In this document: one piece after another, positions 63,738 through 64,000 of the stretch | Numbering within the stretch: position 1 is the stretch's first letter | Layout of the letters: each line of letters starts with the position of its first letter | Assembly: GCA_022457155.1 (NCBI GenBank) | Contig: JAJGOT010000033.1 | Location: forward strand, 455,001-519,000 | Source of the DNA: Cladopsammia gracilis | Taxonomy: Eukaryota; Cnidaria; Anthozoa; Scleractinia; Dendrophylliidae | DNA length: 64,000 nucleotides | Direction of reading: 5' to 3' | Position numbers and translations under genes: made by a program | The notes under the pieces: generated by a model | Databases searched by the model: none | Seen by the model: only the letters and a program-made list of their open reading frames with translations | What the model was told of the DNA's origin: nothing

Positions 63738-64000
63738 GAAAAGACAGATACAGTAAGCTTATGCAGACCATTTAGACATTTTTTCCGCCTTTTATTCTCC
63801 GTTAACCGCTCCTGATGCAGTGAATTTTGACAGCTACAACCTGGGAAAAACTGCTGAGACAGTTCTATCAGTTTTGCAATTTTGTGACACAATTCAGCAT
63901 GGACAAACTTGAACAAATCTCCCCTCCCTACCCCAATGCATGCTGTTTTAGACCTAAAACTGTACCATACAAATCCTGTGATCCACAAAACAACATTGGA
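63738..64000. other. 3' flank of gene E
   Basis: No further exon. No canonical AATAAA is seen within these 263 bp; the 87-codon minus-strand frame has no known match. Confidence 0.5.

Overview
KIND OF ORGANISM. This is nuclear DNA from a eukaryote: spliced genes with GT-AG introns, long AT-rich introns, many microsatellites, and a dense mix of retrotransposons and short inverted-repeat DNA transposons. Several repeats look like ones I associate with anthozoan (stony coral) genomes: the CCAAT-rich foldback, the GGCCGCCATGTTGG foldback and the tRNA-headed repeat near 63.2 kb. I infer a cnidarian, most likely a scleractinian coral. No bacterial operons, rRNA or CRISPR are present.

MAIN CONTENT. 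The window is a cluster of six paralogous genes for small proline/glutamine-rich membrane proteins ending in a CD225/dispanin domain, the fold of IFITM, PRRT1/SYNDIG1 and related proteins. Five lie on the minus strand: gene 0 (968-1773, continuing off the left edge), gene A (8062-12763), gene B (25300-28180), gene C (37654-40437) and gene D (45619-49494). Gene E (59219-63737) is on the plus strand, divergent from D. I assembled all six by hand from splice sites. All share a tiny first coding exon ending in phase 1 and a Pro/Gln/Tyr-rich exon ending in phase 0. In A-E, two phase-0 exons follow that split the CD225 domain between its two hydrophobic helices. Gene E has one extra exon. Genes A-D each have an upstream noncoding leader exon with a near-identical splice donor and a conserved promoter-like block. 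B and C are recent duplicates that include introns and upstream DNA.

MOBILE DNA. Between the genes and in their introns lie: a 5.2 kb Ngaro-type tyrosine-recombinase retrotransposon with intact split direct repeats (18245-23412); a LINE fragment in intron 2 of gene A (9585-11415) and a decayed one at 53.2-54.1 kb; a Penelope-like GIY-YIG remnant with an inversion junction (17.6-17.9 kb); and about twenty short inverted-repeat elements. Many of these have readable target-site duplications (TA, TTAA, TAA, TACTTT, CCTGG or 9 bp), several are nested, and some have an empty site visible in a paralogous sequence.

HOW THE PARTS MAY WORK TOGETHER. The genes look like a locally expanding membrane-protein family driven by copies of one promoter/leader module, in a region that is also rearranged by transposons. 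An IFITM-like, SYNDIG-like or other membrane-trafficking role is possible from the domain alone; the sequence does not decide between them.
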